This document shows positions 37,079-46,328 of a DNA stretch of 64,000 nt, in pieces. Every line of letters begins with the position of its first letter. Position 1 is the first letter of the stretch. The notes beneath the pieces are model-generated. The model did no database searches. It was not told where the DNA came from and was given only the letters and a program-made list of their open reading frames with translations. A program made the position numbers and the translations under genes. The stretch is from NCBI GenBank assembly GCA_943788935.1, contig CALSSE010000006.1, forward strand, positions 144,287 through 208,286, given 5' to 3'. The stretch is from an uncultured bacterium (GTDB taxonomy: Bacteria > Myxococcota_A > Bradymonadia > UBA7976 > VGTA01).

Positions 37079-40000
37079 TACTCTTCCTCCTCCTCGGGAA
37101 GGCTAGTGACGAGCGCTCGACGTAGCGTCGTCCGATGGAAGTTAAAGGGAGTTCCTCTCTCCTCTACGCTATACCGATACTCTTCGGGGTTGATTTTCGC
37201 GATCTGTTTCTCTGCGAGATCAGTCCACTCATTAAACCACTGCACTTTAAGTGATCTATCTAGACAGCTCTTGTAAGCGTTGATCGCCTTAAGGCGAAGG
37301 GGGTTAGCTTTTTGGATCATCGCTGATCGGTAAAACGCTTGTGTCTCATAGTCAAAGATTGATGGGGGTGGAGCCTTCTCGAGGGTCGTAAAGAAGAAAT
37401 AATACATCTGCCCGATCTGAGAGAGAGCGGCGAGTCCCCAGCTCTCCACATTGAGAGAGAGGACCTCCTCGTAATCCTTTTTTACCTGAGTCATCTTCTT
37501 GTTTAGCTTGTTTATATTCTTTGACACCATCCCGATGTGTTTTTTTACATCACGGGTCTTACGGACCTTCATAAACTTGAGCTTTCGAACAGCTTCAAAC
37601 TCATAGTTAGCGAGTGTAAACATGGCTTCGGCAGCGGCTGATCTAGCCTCGAGAGGGAGATCACTTAAAGCCTTTTTAGGGATGGACTTATAAATCTTGA
37701 CCGCGCTCTGATAAGCGCCTCGGGCCTTACGATGATCACGATATCGCTTAGGTTGATTAACATACGCATTACCTGTGAGGGTGTAAGCGCGGATCAAATA
37801 CCCTTTGTCCACTTTCTTAAAGCGCTTGGTGAATGATTGGTAATGGCGAATCATTTTGGACCATTGACGACGCTCTTGAAGGACGCTTCCTAGCTCAAAA
37901 TAGGCGACCATCGCTTTCTTGACATCCTTCTTGCCGAGGTGATTAATGTACTTCTTGAGATTCTTAGTCGCTTGATCGAGCTCACCTAGACCGAGACGGA
38001 ATTGGGCAGCGAGGCGCAGCGCCTCACTCGTCTCTTCACGGCGAGGATAGTTCTCAGCAAAGGTTTCATAGGCTTTAGAGGCCTGGGAGTAGATAGCGAG
38101 GGCCTGTAGGTTTCGCGCTATTTGATAGAAGGCTTTCGGTCTTAAGTCGCTGCCAGGTACATTATTGATGAGCGCTACTCGAGATTGAATGGCTTTCTCC
38201 ATTTGTTTCTCTCGATCATAATTAAGCGCAGCGTTGAAATAGGCTTTATCAACGAGCTTAGAATCGGAGAATCGTTGAGCATATTTCATGAAGCAGCGAG
38301 CGGCCTGAATATTCTCTCCTTGATTCTCGATCAGTGAGCATTTCTTAAAGTCTAGCTCACTGTTGAGTACTTTAAGTCGTTGAGCGAACTCAGCGTCTCT
38401 TGAGGGAGGATAGAGTCCAACAAAAGTACTGACCTGTGATTGGAGGTTATCAAAGTCTCCCATACGGTTAAAGCACTCTAAAAGGAGGTTAGCAGAGAAG
38501 ACTGCAACTCGGTGCTGAGGATAGCGCTCTGATATATCGCGGAAGAGGGGGACAGCCTTACTGAAATGATTAAACGTGTAGTAAACACGAGCTTCTTCGT
38601 ACTGAATATCTACAAGGTATTCACTCTCTTGAACATATTTACGATAAAGGGCGCTAGCCTCGATATATTTGTTGTAGGCCTCGGGGATCTCTTTTTTGGG
38701 GAAGCGGGGCTTCTTTAGCTCATCCTTCTTCTTCCCTTTCTTCCCTTTTTTACGACGATCTTTCTTCTGACGTCGCTCCTCTGCGGCTCTCAGCTCTTCA
38801 TCACTCTTATTGAGCTGATTGATACTTGCGTTATCTAGATCATCTTTAAGGAGTGACTTATAGGCGAGGAGAGCACCATGAGCAGCATCCTTGGTAAATT
38901 GACCTTGTGGGTCTTTCTTGAGGGTGGCCTCATAAGCCTTAGCGGCGATCCCCCACTTCTCAAGACGGAAGAGAAGCTCAGCGTAATAAAAGCCCATTTC
39001 ATAGGAGTTCTTCTCCTCTGGAAAGGCCTCGACATAGGTCTCATAGAGCTCAAGAGCGGTATTGAAGTCAGAGGTTGATTTAGTCTCTAGAGCTTGGTTG
39101 TGGTATTGGCGAGCCATAGCGTTCAGCTGGCGCTCGATGCCTTTGTGATCTTCCTTGACTCGTTTGGGTTCAGCGTCAGGGGCATTTTTGACCGACTTCC
39201 AGAGTGTCACTAAGCGCTTAAGAGAGCGGATCGCTTCTTCTGGACTATGGGTGTTAGAGATATTCTCAGAGATCCGAATTTGATAACCGACGACCCGATA
39301 GCTTGATGGGTTCTTGGCGATCAACTTACGAAGTACAATCGTCGACTTCCCAAATTGACCTGTCCCTGAATAGAGGTCAGCGAGTCGCTCTGCGAGTTCA
39401 TCAAAGCGTTGTGGTGCGTATTTCTTAAGCAGCTTTAAACCGCCAGAAGCAGTGGCTCGCTCTATATTGATATAGACTCTGATGAGGTCTCTCTGAGCCT
39501 CTTTTTTAAGACCGAGACGGTTCTTTTTCTTTTGGCGTTTACTGAGAGCATTTTGGAGATCGATCACCTTAATAAATTGGTTTAGCGCTCCTTGGTAATC
39601 GGTGGTGTTGTAGTAGCACCAACCGACTTTATAGACTGCGTAAGGATAGACTGCAGATTTTGGATAGTTATTGATGACATGATTATAGAGCTGAGCAGCG
39701 CCATTGACATCACCGGAGGCGAAATAGATATCAGCTAGATTAAAGAGCGCATCAGAGAGCATCTTCGACTCGGTGAAGCTACGAATCAGCTCGGTATAGA
39801 TCGTTTTCGCCTCCTCATTTTGCTGTTTTTGCTGATAATTAAAAGCGAGCGCGAAGAGGATTCGATCTAGCTCTTCAAAGTCAGGGAAAGAGGTAACGAT
39901 ATACTTATATACGCCGATGGCCTTCTCTCTGATCTCTTCAGCTTTACGGAGGTCAGAGACTCTCATATCAGCGCAGCGATCGATGTCATCATTCGTCTTC

Positions 40001-40464
40001 TGAGACTTCTCGAAGCACTTTTCCTCTTTGATGTATGAATCATTTTGAGCATCTCCAGCGAGCTTCCAATAAAAACTTGCTAAACGATCTAAATAGAGAG
40101 GCTTCTTTCGGTTCGTATCCGGGGTGTTTTTGATTAATCGAATCAGTTTCTTTTCGACGTTGAGGTTCTGCCGTCGCATGCGGGATTCTTTTTGCCGTCG
40201 GAGCGTATCAGTGCTGTTGATTCGCGGTCCCGCGGGCCCCAGTTCGACCTTTCGCTTGGTCTGCGTGGGCTCTTGGTCAGCGAGCTGAGGAGCATACTCT
40301 CTCTTGGTGTCTTGGGCTTGGACCGTGGAGGCGCTTATAAAGCCCAAGAGTATAATGAGGAGTGAGGTCCAAAAACCGATATTCAACGAGTTCGCTCGCT
40401 TGAGATAAGGCCCTTGAAGAGAAGGCTGGGCTTGAAGAGTGATCAGAGACGTCATCCTAGTCAT
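37078..40464 (-). CDS. Large exported TPR protein (GltD/AgmU-like architecture)
   Basis: 1128 residues with an N-terminal signal sequence (IGFWTSLLIILLGFISASTVQAQ). The rest is helical with about twenty TPR-like units of mixed lengths (SFPDFEELDRILFALAFNY, LIRSFTESKMLSDALFNLAD, YKVGWCYYNTTDYQGAL and more), interrupted by a Lys-rich block near residue 570 (KKDRRKKGKKGKKKDELKKP). No enzymatic domain is seen. It resembles periplasmic TPR scaffolds; size and neighbours recall myxobacterial GltD (AgmU), but this is by architecture only. Its stop codon shares a base with the start of the TPR lipoprotein gene. GAGAG is found before the ATG. Probably co-transcribed with the 590-residue TPR gene, which ends 174 bases upstream. 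Confidence 0.8.
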   Translation of the reverse strand: MTRMTSLITLQAQPSLQGPYLKRANSLNIGFWTSLLIILLGFISASTVQAQDTKREYAPQLADQEPTQTKRKVELGPAGPRINSTDTLRRQKESRMRRQNLNVEKKLIRLIKNTPDTNRKKPLYLDRLASFYWKLAGDAQNDSYIKEEKCFEKSQKTNDDIDRCADMRVSDLRKAEEIREKAIGVYKYIVTSFPDFEELDRILFALAFNYQQKQQNEEAKTIYTELIRSFTESKMLSDALFNLADIYFASGDVNGAAQLYNHVINNYPKSAVYPYAVYKVGWCYYNTTDYQGALNQFIKVIDLQNALSKRQKKKNRLGLKKEAQRDLIRVYINIERATASGGLKLLKKYAPQRFDELAERLADLYSGTGQFGKSTIVLRKLIAKNPSSYRVVGYQIRISENISNTHSPEEAIRSLKRLVTLWKSVKNAPDAEPKRVKEDHKGIERQLNAMARQYHNQALETKSTSDFNTALELYETYVEAFPEEKNSYEMGFYYAELLFRLEKWGIAAKAYEATLKKDPQGQFTKDAAHGALLAYKSLLKDDLDNASINQLNKSDEELRAAEERRQKKDRRKKGKKGKKKDELKKPRFPKKEIPEAYNKYIEASALYRKYVQESEYLVDIQYEEARVYYTFNHFSKAVPLFRDISERYPQHRVAVFSANLLLECFNRMGDFDNLQSQVSTFVGLYPPSRDAEFAQRLKVLNSELDFKKCSLIENQGENIQAARCFMKYAQRFSDSKLVDKAYFNAALNYDREKQMEKAIQSRVALINNVPGSDLRPKAFYQIARNLQALAIYSQASKAYETFAENYPRREETSEALRLAAQFRLGLGELDQATKNLKKYINHLGKKDVKKAMVAYFELGSVLQERRQWSKMIRHYQSFTKRFKKVDKGYLIRAYTLTGNAYVNQPKRYRDHRKARGAYQSAVKIYKSIPKKALSDLPLEARSAAAEAMFTLANYEFEAVRKLKFMKVRKTRDVKKHIGMVSKNINKLNKKMTQVKKDYEEVLSLNVESWGLAALSQIGQMYYFFFTTLEKAPPPSIFDYETQAFYRSAMIQKANPLRLKAINAYKSCLDRSLKVQWFNEWTDLAEKQIAKINPEEYRYSVEERGTPFNFHRTTLRRALVTSLPEEEEE

Positions 40465-40637
40465 GGGGTAGCTCTCTATTGATGGATTCTGTAGAGGTTT
40501 AACAATGTGTTAAACACTGGGCTAAGCAATAAACGATTTATTTATATTCATAGGGGGAGAGGTAAGATTAAGACCACAACATGAGTTGTCGCGGTCATCC
40601 ACAGCCTCTACCCAAGTTCGACGTGATCTAGGCGATC

Positions 40638-42410
40638 TTAACGACCACATTTTGACTTGATGCTATAGAGATAGTAGCCTAGCTCATCTCTCCAATACTC
40701 ACCGTCAAAAGGCCAGTAAATATGCTCGGAGTCAGGTGTCCTCTTTTGACTTTCAGCCTTCAGACGACGCTGTACTTCAACTCCTTTGAGGCTTAACTCG
40801 GTGTCGGTTCGGTCAGAGGTGGAGATCTCAATGTCGATAGCGTCTGCTTTACCTTGAAGGTCACGAAGCTCGGCGACGACGCGAGTGAGACGGGCCTTGG
40901 CCATTTGTCCCGCTTTGTCAAAGGCGATATCTCGAGTGAACTCGATGGTTTGAACCACGTAGTTAGCGAGGTCACTGCTCGCCCATCTGCTCTGAGCGAC
41001 TTGGATGACTTTAAGCTCTCTCTCCATCTCAGTGATGTGAGCGTTGACTCGTTTTAGCTCTCGATCTTCGAAGAGCGCGTTCAAGATTTGAGAGACACGT
41101 GGGGAGCTGCTCGGGTTTGCTTGGATACGACGAAGGAAGTCGTAGAGCTGTTTCGGGTCTGAGAAGTCTTTCACATAGCCATCTAGCTCTATGAGTAACT
41201 GTTCATATACCTCTCGGAACTCACTCACCGCGTTCATCGCCTTATCATACTCACAACGAGAGTATAAAATGACCGCCTTAAGGATTGGTGCTTCTGGCGT
41301 ATATTCATCACGGAAATAAGGAGAGCTGAGAGTATGAAGGTTACCGAGCGCCTTTTCATGGAATTTCGGACCCATGCGGAACAATGCCCAACTTGACTCG
41401 AAGAGAGCCTCTAGCCAAAAGAAACCATTAATCGGTAGGTAGTCGTAGTAGCGGACCGCTTTGCGGTTCTTATTCTGCTCATACAAAAGTCGGGCCATAT
41501 TGAGAGCGGCTAGCTGACTGTAGATCTGAAGGTCACGCTTATAGTCTCCTTGAGCGACATTATCGATTAACCGAGCAGTACTGATTTTGTCTTGTTTGGT
41601 TGACGTCCCTCGCGAACGGGCGCGGCGGAACGCTGCTTCAGCGGCAGTGGAGATCCCATTATAGGCGTCGAAGGTATAGCGGAGGATTTCAGCGAAGGTG
41701 CTGATCGCGTCTTTGATCTGTCCTAGACGGCTGTAAGTGACGCCGCGCAGGAAGGTCGCCTTGAGATAAAATCGATTATCGCGAGAGACTTGAGAGAGGA
41801 AGCGGAGCGACTCTTCGAGCTCACTTAGCTTGTAGTGATATTGCCCTCTCAAAAATGAGACCTCATTGCTGATCTTAATGCAATCTTGAGGCTCATAAGA
41901 GGCGATCCGCTTGAGCAGCTCATCATCTCCGGGGATCTCTTGCGACAAGAAGTATAGCCATTTGCAGGTCGCTCTGAAGTAGCGATGCTGTCTCCCGGAC
42001 TTGACCACACGTACAAAAAATTCGAAGCTCGCTTGATATAGATTGAGCTTGAAGAAGGTCTTACCGAGAGTATATTCGGCTTGCTCATCTATAGTATTTA
42101 CCGCTGTCTCTTTATCTTTGATGATATCGAATAAGAGCAGGCTGGCTCGGAGGTAGTCCCCTCGCTTATAAGCGCTTAGAGCATCGTTAAGGTTCTGCTG
42201 TGCGATCCCTTCGTTAGGTTGTCCATAAGAACCATCGCTGAATTGCATGGACTGGGCGTGAACAGGGCCGGTGGATAGAGAAAACTGACCCAGGCTGATC
42301 CCGGTGAGAAGCAAGAGGCCTAATGTCATCTTTGAGACGAGGGAGGGCCTTCTGCGAGTATTCTTCTCTGTATATCGGTTGTGGTGAATCGTGGGGAGAG
42401 TCACGGTCAT
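40638..42410 (-). CDS. Exported TPR protein (GltC/PglI-like architecture)
   Basis: 590 residues from the ATG at 42408-42410. A basic N-terminus and hydrophobic segment (KMTLGLLLLTGISLGQFSLS) end at HAQSMQ, a plausible signal peptidase I site; an internal ATG near 42329 would give a shorter leader. The body is helical with TPR units (NDALSAYKRGDYLRASLLL, TLGKTFFKLNLYQASFEFF, LKATFLRGVTYSRLGQIKDA) and a longer coiled-coil-like C-terminal segment (ELKRVNAHITEMERELKVIQ). Function is not determined by sequence. Together with the two following TPR proteins it forms a set likely to build a periplasmic scaffold. The divergent cysteine-rich lipoprotein begins 485 bases away. Confidence 0.78.
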   Translation of the reverse strand: MTVTLPTIHHNRYTEKNTRRRPSLVSKMTLGLLLLTGISLGQFSLSTGPVHAQSMQFSDGSYGQPNEGIAQQNLNDALSAYKRGDYLRASLLLFDIIKDKETAVNTIDEQAEYTLGKTFFKLNLYQASFEFFVRVVKSGRQHRYFRATCKWLYFLSQEIPGDDELLKRIASYEPQDCIKISNEVSFLRGQYHYKLSELEESLRFLSQVSRDNRFYLKATFLRGVTYSRLGQIKDAISTFAEILRYTFDAYNGISTAAEAAFRRARSRGTSTKQDKISTARLIDNVAQGDYKRDLQIYSQLAALNMARLLYEQNKNRKAVRYYDYLPINGFFWLEALFESSWALFRMGPKFHEKALGNLHTLSSPYFRDEYTPEAPILKAVILYSRCEYDKAMNAVSEFREVYEQLLIELDGYVKDFSDPKQLYDFLRRIQANPSSSPRVSQILNALFEDRELKRVNAHITEMERELKVIQVAQSRWASSDLANYVVQTIEFTRDIAFDKAGQMAKARLTRVVAELRDLQGKADAIDIEISTSDRTDTELSLKGVEVQRRLKAESQKRTPDSEHIYWPFDGEYWRDELGYYLYSIKSKCGR

Positions 42411-42895
42411 CGGAGAGCTCCATAGTTGTGTGTGTAACAGACGGATACGTAAAACACAGATACGTAAAACACAGTAAACGCACAGGTCATCGATCTATGA
42501 GACGAACTCACGCTATCACATATCTATTGGTTCCTGTAAAGGTTTCGCACAGTAAAACTTAACCAAAGTTCACAAAGTAGATAAACCCTATGATTCATCC
42601 AAGTGATCATTGATCCCCTTATTTATGTCTCTATAGAGGTTCTTTAACAACTCTTACGGAGATAAGTGCTAAGTACATCTCTGTTTGCTCGTCGACACCG
42701 TGTGTCCCCGATTGATCAGCAATGAAGGGAGAGAGATTACGATGACATCATCGATATAGATATTTGATCACTTTATACATTTGGCTGATGAAGAGTCATT
42801 TGGTAACCTTGATTCTTAGGCGTTATATGTGAGATAAGCGATAGTTGACTAAGCAATTTAATCAATTCACTCCCCGCTCTCTCAATGAGGTTACT
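42411..42895. other. Intergenic region between divergent genes, no gene seen
   Basis: 485 bases between the TPR gene on the minus strand and the lipoprotein gene on the plus strand. It is more AT-rich than the coding sequence around it. I see no convincing open frame with a ribosome-binding site. A short palindrome, ctctatagag, lies near 42632, and a direct repeat of gatacgtaaaacaca near 42450-42475 may be a chance duplication. It presumably holds promoters for both flanking genes, but I cannot assign -35/-10 elements with confidence. Confidence 0.4.
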
Positions 42896-43360
42896 GTGCG
42901 CTTTTATATCCACATTACAAAATTGATCGGTCTGTTCGTTTTATTGGCCTTGAGCAACCTCTCTCTCAGCGCTTGTGATACAGGTTTTGGTGAGCCGTGT
43001 ACGCTTCCTAAGGGAGACGTCATTCAAGAGGCGTGTTCATCACCAGAGGTTGAGCAAGGTACAGAGAATGGTACATCTCAGTCGGCGAGCGCTACTTGTG
43101 CGCTCGACAACTTTCCGGGTTGCAGCACATTTTTGTGTCTGAAATACCGAGGATCTAATCCTTATTGCAGCTTGAGATGTCAGAACAGCTCTGATTGCGA
43201 TGGGGGGGTCTGCTGTCCTCTTATTGGTGATTGTCGAGCTAATCAGGCAGGAGCGAACATGAGCGTAGATCCCAATATGCCAATGAGCGCTCCTACAGCT
43301 GATCCCTGTGCTAACGGAGAAGATTGCTATTGTATTAGGAGCGGCGATCTCGGGAAATGA
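42896..43360 (+). CDS. Cysteine-rich lipoprotein, GTG start
   Basis: I place the start at GTG 42896, five bases after a TGAGG ribosome-binding site. This gives 154 residues with a typical lipoprotein signal, RFYIHITKLIGLFVLLAL, and lipobox L-S-A-C. An upstream TTG (42845) would give 171 residues and an overlong leader. The mature protein has 18 or so cysteines, in patterns such as CTLPKGDVIQEACSSPE, CSLRCQNSSDCDGGVCC and CANGEDCYC, similar to the cysteine-rich modules of the proteins at 0.6-2.8 kb and 15-16.5 kb. Function is unknown; probably a disulfide-stabilised surface protein. Confidence 0.65.
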   Translation: MRFYIHITKLIGLFVLLALSNLSLSACDTGFGEPCTLPKGDVIQEACSSPEVEQGTENGTSQSASATCALDNFPGCSTFLCLKYRGSNPYCSLRCQNSSDCDGGVCCPLIGDCRANQAGANMSVDPNMPMSAPTADPCANGEDCYCIRSGDLGK

Positions 43361-43410
43361 TCCTGTAGGTTTCTCTCTACTCACGGGTAATCTCAGGCCA
43401 AAGGGTAATC

Positions 43411-44043
43411 TCAGAAAGCCCAAGGAGAGAAGTAAGCATTCTCGACATGGTCTAATTCGATCTCAGGGTGATCGAAACTTAATGAAAGAGTGGAAGAGTG
43501 ACTGTCGGAGTCTGCCGTCGTTGAGGGGGTAAAACTCTCTGTCACTTGATCAGCTCTCCATAGCTGAGGGGGGATTAATAAACCTAATATATCAAAGCGT
43601 ATATCCATAATGAGGGGTAGATGTGATGAGCGCTGTTGGATGTATTCATGAGCACAGCGAGCGACTTGGCGCTGCTTGCTGAGAGGTGTCGCTTCCGCAG
43701 GACGCTCTAACCACTGGTGAGAGGTGCTACGAACCTCGACGATGATGAGTAGCTCTCCCTGACGCATGATGAGATCAAGCTCACCGCTTTTGCCCCGCCA
43801 GTTCTTAGCTTCTAGTGTAAAAGCCTCCGTCAAGAGGTATTGAAGCGCTAATCCTTCTCCGAGTTGACCTAGCGATGATCGAAAGGATAGAGCCCCTCGG
43901 TTAAATGTTGATCGAGGGGGGGTCGATGTTCGAGTTGACGATTTAATAGAATGTCGCTGATCTTTCGTCATGAACTGGTCTCCAATCAACATGAATGAGA
44001 GCGGTAGATATTTAAAAAGAGGAGGAGAACGAGTCTCACTCAT
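43411..44043 (-). CDS. yraN: UPF0102 / YraN-family nuclease-like protein
   Basis: 210 residues; an internal ATG at 43969-43971 with GGAG eight bases upstream gives 186 residues and may be the true start. Family features are clear: LGQLGEGLALQYLLTEAF, then EAKNWRGKSGELDLIMRQG and LLIIVEVRSTSHQW, which make the E...GELDL...EVR active-site pattern of the restriction-endonuclease-like fold. UPF0102 proteins usually lie next to rnhB in the rplS/trmD cluster, as here. A helical C-terminal extension beyond the fold (residues ~165-210, ending HVENAYFSPWAF) is unusual in length. The biochemical role of the family is not settled. Probably acts on nucleic acid in the cytoplasm. Confidence 0.85.
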   Translation of the reverse strand: MSETRSPPLFKYLPLSFMLIGDQFMTKDQRHSIKSSTRTSTPPRSTFNRGALSFRSSLGQLGEGLALQYLLTEAFTLEAKNWRGKSGELDLIMRQGELLIIVEVRSTSHQWLERPAEATPLSKQRQVARCAHEYIQQRSSHLPLIMDIRFDILGLLIPPQLWRADQVTESFTPSTTADSDSHSSTLSLSFDHPEIELDHVENAYFSPWAF

Positions 44044-44093
44044 TGTACTTCAAACGATCTAACTCGCTAGATTGTGACGAACAAAGAGTCTCT

Positions 44094-44189
44094 TTCACTC
44101 TTGGCTTCACTCTTGGCTTCACTCTTGGCTTCACTCTTGGCTTCACTCTTGGCTTCACTCTTGGCTTCACTCTTGGCTTCACTCTTAAG
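44094..44189. repeat. 12-bp tandem repeat, eight copies
   Basis: Unit ttcactcttggc, seven perfect copies in tandem from 44094 to 44177 and an eighth that diverges at its last bases (ttcactcttaag, 44178-44189). It lies in the 229-base spacer between yraN and rnhB. The unit on the minus strand reads gccaagagtgaa, so the transcript of this cluster would carry it as GCCAAGAGUGAA repeats. No open frame uses it. It is a minisatellite; any regulatory role is unproved. Confidence 0.95.
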
Positions 44190-44272
44190 TCAGAGGCATA
44201 TCGAAACCGGATATATACCTGAGTTGTGGACGAGCCGTTGAGCGTTAAGAATCAAGTTGAAGGTCTAGGTTT

Positions 44273-45100
44273 TTAGTCTTGCTGATGAGCTCTCTGTGCC
44301 TCTTTGACGGGACGATAACTCAAGCGATGGATGGGGCAGGGGCCACGCTCATTAAGAGCTGTTTGGTGTACTTTCGTACCATACCCTTTATGTTGGGCGA
44401 AGCCATAGCCGGGGTAGCGACGATCAGCAGCGATCATTATCTTATCTCTGACGATCTTAGCGATCACGCTCGCTGCCGCGATATGATAGCTGCGACCATC
44501 GCCCTTAACGATCGCTCGTTGGGTATGGTTGAGATAAGGGATGATGTGAGGACCGTCTATAAGAGTGATCAGCTCAGGAGTGAGCGGGAGTTGGCCTGTC
44601 GGGTGTTTCGAGGCAGCTCTGATGGCTTTATTGATCGCAATTGTCATCGCTGCATAGTTCGCTTGAGAGATATTGATGTCATCGATCAAGGTCGGATGAG
44701 AGATCCCTACACCCACTCCAAGAGCAGTAGCGCAGATCGGTTTTATGAGAGACTTCCGGCGACGTTCGGTCAACTTTTTACTGTCATTGAGTTCGCGGAG
44801 TAGCTCATCCTGGTGAGGGAGGTGGCATTGAAGCACCCCAAAGCCTGCGGGGAGTATAACCGCTGCGGCGACGACAGGACCAGCCCATGGACCACGACCT
44901 GCCTCATCAACACCGATCACCAAAGGGACATTTCTCTCTAGCGAGAGCGCCTCATTAGCGAGCTCTCGTTCGATCTCTCCTACTGGTGAGTCACTGATGA
45001 CCTTCATCTTCGCAGGGAGCTCATCGAGTGGCTTCCTTAACGGAGACAGGCTAGCAAACAGATCACCAACCGATGGCTGTTGAGAAGGACGCTTCAACAA
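44273..45100 (-). CDS. rnhB: Ribonuclease HII
   Basis: Up to 275 residues. The RNase HII signature V-I-G-V-D-E-A-G-R-G-P-W-A-G-P appears at ~61-75, with the catalytic DE pair, and the fourth acidic residue follows in LIDGPHI. LNDSKKLTERRRKSL and SVIAKIVRDKIM are further family marks, and the C-terminal YGFAQHKGYGTKVHQ holds the usual GY(G)T segment. The enzyme removes ribonucleotides from DNA and RNA-DNA hybrids. The start is uncertain: TTG at 45098-45100 gives the longest form, while ATG at 45005-45007 gives 244 residues, nearer to the family norm and with a leader of about 30 residues. Part of the rpsP-trmD-rplS cluster. Confidence 0.95.
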   Translation of the reverse strand: MLKRPSQQPSVGDLFASLSPLRKPLDELPAKMKVISDSPVGEIERELANEALSLERNVPLVIGVDEAGRGPWAGPVVAAAVILPAGFGVLQCHLPHQDELLRELNDSKKLTERRRKSLIKPICATALGVGVGISHPTLIDDINISQANYAAMTIAINKAIRAASKHPTGQLPLTPELITLIDGPHIIPYLNHTQRAIVKGDGRSYHIAAASVIAKIVRDKIMIAADRRYPGYGFAQHKGYGTKVHQTALNERGPCPIHRLSYRPVKEAQRAHQQD

Positions 45101-45166
45101 TTAACCCAATGGGTGAGCTCATGCAGAGACACCATAGAGGTTAATAATGGAAGCATCTCTTCAATT

Positions 45167-45526
45167 TCAGAAGCGGTTACGAGGCTTAATACGAGCCTTC
45201 TTACCGCGGAGGTTGCGGAGGTAGTAGATGCGAGATTGGCGGACCTTACCTTCACTCATGACTGCGATGCTGTCGATCATAGGTGAGTGGAGGGGGAAGA
45301 TACGCTCAACGCCGATATCGAGGCTGATCTTACGAACGGTGAAGGTAGAGGAGATCCCATCATTATGGCGACGGATACATACACCCTTGAACTTCTGAAT
45401 ACGAGTTCGAGCTTTTGCGCCCTCACCCTCAGAGATCTTTACCGAGACTTCAACGGTGTCACCCGCGCGAAATCCAGGGATATCACTCTTGAGGTAGTCT
45501 TTGGTTACCACATTGCGCCAATTCAT
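45167..45526 (-). CDS. rplS: 50S ribosomal protein L19
   Basis: 119 residues, the normal length. Recognised by [57 protein letters not shown] and the C-terminal [18 protein letters not shown]19 sits at the interface of the two ribosomal subunits. It begins 3 bases after trmD on the same strand. rplS, trmD, rimM and rpsP together are a standard bacterial cluster. Confidence 0.98.
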   Translation of the reverse strand: MNWRNVVTKDYLKSDIPGFRAGDTVEVSVKISEGEGAKARTRIQKFKGVCIRRHNDGISSTFTVRKISLDIGVERIFPLHSPMIDSIAVMSEGKVRQSRIYYLRNLRGKKARIKPRNRF

Positions 45527-45528
45527 GG

Positions 45529-46326
45529 TTATTCTCCTCTCCTGAGACGCTCAATAAGTGAGCGCTCTGCAGGACTTAAGTCTATGTTTTCTAGGAGCTC
45601 GGGTCTCACCCGCGCTGTTGCTTTTATGGATTCTTCGCGTCTCCAAGTTTGGATTCGCTTATGATGCCCACTTAAGAGCACCGGGGGGACTTCATGACCT
45701 CGCCAAGTGGCGGGTCTTGTATAGTGAGGATGCTCTAAGAGCTGATCTCCACCTAATGAATGTGACTCATGAGTCGCTGACTCAGAGTTATTTAACACAC
45801 CAGGCTTAAGCCTAGCGATCGCGTCGATGATCACCATCGCGGCGAGCTCTCCACCAGAGAGAATATAATCTCCTATAGAGAATACCTCGTTGACATACTC
45901 GATGTTGAGCCTAGCGTCAATGCCTTCGTACCTTCCACAGACAAAAGTGATCGCTTCACTCTGACTCAGACGCTCAGCATCTCTTTGGGTGAAGACCTTT
46001 CCAGTTGGAGCCAAGAGGACGACTGTGCCTCTCTGGCGACCACTGAGAGGGAGATCGTCGATCGCCTTAGCTACCGGTTCTGCTTGGATAACCATCCCCG
46101 CTCCTCCACCGAATGGGAGGTCATCAACCGCTTTATAGTTACCCTGAGCATAATCACGAAAGTTAACGCAATGAATATCGATGACAGATCGTTCAACCGC
46201 TCTACCTGTGACTCCGATATTAAAATAGGCTTGGACGGCCTCAGGGAATAGGGTGAGTATATTGAGCTGTTGAAGAGTAGGTGTTTCAGAGTCTGTTGGA
46301 GACGCCGTGAGCTCTTGATTAGCCAT
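45529..46326 (-). CDS. trmD: tRNA (guanine-N1)-methyltransferase
   Basis: 265 residues. The SPOUT/TrmD signature is complete: [52 protein letters not shown] and [17 protein letters not shown], then [12 protein letters not shown]. It methylates G37 beside the anticodon of many tRNAs and prevents frameshifting. A ~18-residue N-terminal extension ([20 protein letters not shown]) precedes the fold. It is 2 bases downstream of rimM on the same strand. Confidence 0.97.
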   Translation of the reverse strand: MANQELTASPTDSETPTLQQLNILTLFPEAVQAYFNIGVTGRAVERSVIDIHCVNFRDYAQGNYKAVDDLPFGGGAGMVIQAEPVAKAIDDLPLSGRQRGTVVLLAPTGKVFTQRDAERLSQSEAITFVCGRYEGIDARLNIEYVNEVFSIGDYILSGGELAAMVIIDAIARLKPGVLNNSESATHESHSLGGDQLLEHPHYTRPATWRGHEVPPVLLSGHHKRIQTWRREESIKATARVRPELLENIDLSPAERSLIERLRRGE

Positions 46327-46328
46327 GA

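Noticed and set aside
44279..44803. A 174-codon plus-strand frame opposite ribonuclease HII
   Set aside because: rnhB is certain from its catalytic motifs; the plus-strand frame is its shadow.
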